Source: Bacteroides sp.
GTDB lineage: Bacteria; Bacteroidota; Bacteroidia; Bacteroidales; Muribaculaceae
Length of the DNA stretch: 64,000 nucleotides
Reading direction: 5' to 3'
Assembly (NCBI GenBank): GCA_023665145.1
Contig: JAMPEM010000006.1
Location: 1 to 64,000 of the forward strand
Shown here piece after piece: positions 61,418 to 64,000 of the stretch. Within the stretch, counting starts at the first letter, position 1. Each line of letters opens with the position of its first letter. The position numbers and the translations under genes are program-made. Under the pieces are notes generated by a model. That model worked only from the letters and a program-made list of their open reading frames with translations. It did not search any database and was not told where the DNA came from.

Positions 61418-62797
61418 TCATATCACAGCCTTATAAATAGCTGCACGTCCATCGGAAGTGCGTACACTCACGATATACACTCCGGAGATGAACCCATCGA
61501 GCGAAATGGAATTTCCGGGACGATGCAACCCATACACCAATGAGCCATCTATACAGTATACCGCCACTTCTGCCGCCTCTTCTTCCCCATTGAAGGTGAT
61601 TAGAGAGCCTTGTTGTGTAAACTCGAAATCTGCCTTGTAGACAATCTCCGGAGCCGACGAAGGAACAGTCCCTTTGCGGGCACCCTGTAGATAAGCCGAC
61701 ACATAGAAGTCGCCTTGATTATCTGCAAAAACAGCATCGGGAACACTCAATCTAATGGAATGTTCACCGGCCTTCACCGAACCCAAATGTATCTCACGGT
61801 TCGGAACAGCCTGGCCGGGACACCAGTTGGAATAATTGAGCCAAAAATCCATATCCGGGCTCACCCCGTAAATCATATTCCCTTGAGTGTTATATTTTCT
61901 GTACGGTTCACAACTCACACCTCCGGGCGTATAATCAAAAATCGGCTCACCATCGTATGAGACAAAGTGATGACGTCGATTATACTCCTCACCATTTTCA
62001 TTTGCTCCATGATTAGAAGTAATAAGCATTATACGTGCATCGGCAAGATCCTCCGGTACTGTAAATTTATAAGTCTTGGCCGGAATTGTTAGCTCATCGC
62101 AAGCTCCTTCAGTATAACTGTTGAAATTGAGCGGGCCGAACACCTCCGTGGTTTTCATGACGATAGGCACAAGCACATTATCATCGGTAAGCGGAGATGC
62201 TTCGCTATATGACTCAAATTCCAATGTACCTGTAAAGACATCCGTATGACCCTTGCATCCGGTAACCTTTTGCTGTGCATCGTATGGTATACCGAAGACT
62301 TCCAGCTCTATCCAGAAATCATATTTCTCTCTGAGTTGACTGTCACGCAAGATTCTTGACACCCCGGGAATATTATAAGTATACGGCACACTGCGCGGAT
62401 ACTTGTTCTTGTTCATAAATGGAGTGATAAATCGGGCTATCTCTATTCGGGTGGTTGTCTTGAAATCATAGGACGTCTCACCTTTTGGCACAAGTGCCAA
62501 AGTGACATTCCCAAGACGATCATAATTATCGCAAGCAGCACCGATAGTAACTTTCAAACGAAGATCCTCACCAAACCAATCCATCAAATCCTCAGGAATC
62601 TTCTTCGAATATAAATAATTGGTATGGCGTAAGATTCCATCATCTTTATCTGCATCCACCACATTGCTCTCATATCCATCATAGAATGTCACATTCTTAA
62701 AGATGGTGCAGCCTCTGAAATCAGCCTCATCCTGTGCAGTGGCTGTAGAAGCAATAACTGCAAGGGCTGCGTATGATATATATTTCTTCAGTTTCAT
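61418..62797 (-). CDS. PNGase F-like peptide-N-glycosidase
   Basis: A 459-residue exported enzyme: signal peptide (MKLKKYISYAALAVIASTATA), then a two-domain jelly roll typical of PNGase F, which cuts N-glycans from asparagine. Family landmarks: CDNYDRLGNVTLAL (equivalent to the catalytic Asp region), IARFITPF, WIELEVFG (Glu), NENGEEYNRRHH (second catalytic Glu) and NYSNWCPGQAVPNREIHLGSV. The last ~60 residues (VAVYCIDGSLVYGLHRPG, GVYIVSVRTSDGRAAIYK) look like a T9SS-type sorting domain. ATG at 62797 was preferred to a GTG at 62815. Immediately follows secA. Confidence 0.88.
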   Translation of the reverse strand: MKLKKYISYAALAVIASTATAQDEADFRGCTIFKNVTFYDGYESNVVDADKDDGILRHTNYLYSKKIPEDLMDWFGEDLRLKVTIGAACDNYDRLGNVTLALVPKGETSYDFKTTTRIEIARFITPFMNKNKYPRSVPYTYNIPGVSRILRDSQLREKYDFWIELEVFGIPYDAQQKVTGCKGHTDVFTGTLEFESYSEASPLTDDNVLVPIVMKTTEVFGPLNFNSYTEGACDELTIPAKTYKFTVPEDLADARIMLITSNHGANENGEEYNRRHHFVSYDGEPIFDYTPGGVSCEPYRKYNTQGNMIYGVSPDMDFWLNYSNWCPGQAVPNREIHLGSVKAGEHSIRLSVPDAVFADNQGDFYVSAYLQGARKGTVPSSAPEIVYKADFEFTQQGSLITFNGEEEAAEVAVYCIDGSLVYGLHRPGNSISLDGFISGVYIVSVRTSDGRAAIYKAVI

Positions 62798-62821
62798 GTA
62801 ATGAAGGTATTTCACTGTTAA

Positions 62822-64000
62822 TTACTGGTTCACATTACGTCCGCAGCAATTCTTATATTTCTTGCCGCTACCACATGGACATGGGTCATTACGGCCTATT
62901 TTCGGACCTGCTTTCACCGGAGTGCGCTGGGGTTGCGGACGATTAACACTGGCCGCAGCTTGACGTTGTGCACTTTCTCCGGGATAAGTATCACGAGTTG
63001 TCGAATAGTTGGCATAGGGATTGGGTACACTCCGCTGTGCATATTCACGACGAATCTGTTGCTGAGCCATCTGTGCATGTTGCACTGCGGCACGACGCTG
63101 TTGCTCCTCGGCTTGTTGCGCCTGCTGCTGTTCGGCTGCCTTCTTTGCCTCTTCATAATCAGGCACTGCCAACTTTCCACGCATCAGTGTTGACACCGAT
63201 TTAGAATTCATCTCCCAAAGCATCTTCTTCCAAAGTTCGTATGCCTCAAGCTTATAAATAACGAGCGGATCTTTCTGCTCATATGAAGCATTCTGAACTG
63301 AATGGCGCAACTCATCCATTTCGCGCAACTGTTCCTGCCAAGCCTTGTCGATTGAGGATAGGAGCACCGCCTTTTCCCATGCCTTTGTTATAGGCTTGCA
63401 ATCTTTTGCATATGCCTCCTCAATATCTGTACGGATATTGAAGACCCTGCGACCGTCAGTCACCGGAACACCTACCAATCCTTTTGCTCCGCGCTCCTCC
63501 ACAAATTCCTTGATATACGGAGCAGCGCTGCGGGCCATATTTTCCTCCTTGCGGCGCAATGTGGACATGGCTTGCTCGGCAAGTGCATCAATAAGATCAT
63601 CTGTAGACATCTTATTATATTCCTGTTCTGTAAAGGGCACCTCGATAGCAAACGATTTACGCACCATCTCGTCAAATTCAGGGAAATTATTGCTCTCAGT
63701 CACAATATGCTCTGCCACCTTAAATACCATATTGGCAATATCGGTGCCGATGCGCTCTCCCTTCAAGGCATTCTGGCGACGTCCATACACACCTTTTCTT
63801 TGAGCATTCATCACATCGTCATATTCCACAAGACGTTTACGAATACCGAAGTTATTCTCTTCGACACGTTTCTGGGCATTCTCTATAGAGCGGGTCACCA
63901 TCTTACTCTCTATCATATCCCCTTCCTTGAATCCAAGCGAGTCAAGTGTTTTTACTACTCGCTCGTTGGCAAACAGACGCATCACCGTGTCTTCAAATGA
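62822..64000 (-). CDS. secA: Preprotein translocase ATPase SecA, C-terminal part
   Basis: About 393 residues of the C-terminal half run to the window edge, so the gene begins beyond it. The helical wing and scaffold (MIESKMVTRSIENAQKRVEE, NFGIRKRLVEYDDVMNAQRK) and two-helix finger region (ELRHSVQNASYEQKDPLVIY) are present, and the zinc-binding tail CPCGSGKKYKNCCG is intact. The stretch before it is Ala/Gln-rich, as usual in Bacteroidales. Confidence 0.96.
   Translation of the reverse strand, partial: SFEDTVMRLFANERVVKTLDSLGFKEGDMIESKMVTRSIENAQKRVEENNFGIRKRLVEYDDVMNAQRKGVYGRRQNALKGERIGTDIANMVFKVAEHIVTESNNFPEFDEMVRKSFAIEVPFTEQEYNKMSTDDLIDALAEQAMSTLRRKEENMARSAAPYIKEFVEERGAKGLVGVPVTDGRRVFNIRTDIEEAYAKDCKPITKAWEKAVLLSSIDKAWQEQLREMDELRHSVQNASYEQKDPLVIYKLEAYELWKKMLWEMNSKSVSTLMRGKLAVPDYEEAKKAAEQQQAQQAEEQQRRAAVQHAQMAQQQIRREYAQRSVPNPYANYSTTRDTYPGESAQRQAAASVNRPQPQRTPVKAGPKIGRNDPCPCGSGKKYKNCCGRNVNQ

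Noticed and set aside
1..64000. CRISPR arrays, prophage, transposase or integrase genes
   Set aside because: No regularly spaced direct repeats, no phage structural genes and no recombinase motifs were found in any gap or gene.

Overview
The window reads as one contiguous piece of chromosome from a gut member of the Bacteroidales, most likely Muribaculaceae or a close relative (family level is an inference). The support is consistent: promoters of the Bacteroidota type (TTG or TTTG, a 19-20 base spacer, then TAnnTTTG), weak ribosome binding sites, a fimbrillin operon with DUF3575 and DUF5119 partners, a BspA-like leucine-rich repeat protein, SbsA-type Ig lipoprotein, fused SecDF, fused MsrAB, a QFR/SDH-type fumarate reductase operon, and many proteins with a lipobox. 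No phage, integrase, transposase, rRNA or CRISPR array is visible. Two tRNA genes are present: Leu(CAA) and Arg(TCT).

Layout. 1-8.5 kb: a DUF2795 protein, a cobalamin adenosyltransferase, dnaX with two following genes of unknown role, a DUF3861 protein, the fimbrillin operon, and thiol peroxidase. 8.7-17.2 kb: an acidic small protein with msrAB, a nucleotidyltransferase with pdxA, rlmN, a SurA/PpiD-like folding factor, and metK behind a SAM-II riboswitch and a leader terminator. 17.2-21 kb: a small accessory island with a C10 (streptopain-like) secreted peptidase coupled to a lipoprotein, flanked by two related palindromes, followed by a PepSY-like protein and a decaying second copy of the peptidase/lipoprotein pair. 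21-25.3 kb: an ECF sigma factor, trmD, myo-inositol-phosphate synthase and a hemerythrin-like/LuxR regulator. 25.5-29.5 kb: a lipoprotein/TonB receptor pair, a nitroreductase and a lipid kinase. 30-36.4 kb: an eight-gene, tightly packed minus-strand operon for phospholipid head-group chemistry (ATP-grasp, PgpA, GtrA, PIP-synthase-like CDP-alcohol transferase, Aur1-like PAP2, acyltransferase, second CDP-alcohol transferase, HAD phosphatase), which together with the nearby inositol-phosphate synthase suggests inositol lipid synthesis.

36.5-47 kb: DivIC/FtsB-like protein, a membrane protein, coaX, an outer-membrane barrel, LptC, a CBS/CorC membrane protein, a second ECF sigma factor, an LRR protein, a flippase-like protein and an Ig lipoprotein. 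47-56.3 kb: secDF, carbonic anhydrase and the frd/sdhCAB operon, whose cytochrome b subunit carries an unusual C-terminal tail. 56.3-64 kb: birA-tsaE, a YncE-like propeller protein, a flavodoxin-ferredoxin, tRNA-Arg, a DUF2461 protein, a PNGase F-like glycoamidase and the C-terminal part of secA, cut by the window edge.

The most interesting items are the expanded inositol-lipid operon headed by an unassigned ATP-grasp enzyme (apparently leaderless), the SAM-II riboswitch before metK, the C10 peptidase/lipoprotein island with its palindromes and internally deleted second copy, and two distantly similar small acidic proteins each placed directly before a redox enzyme gene.
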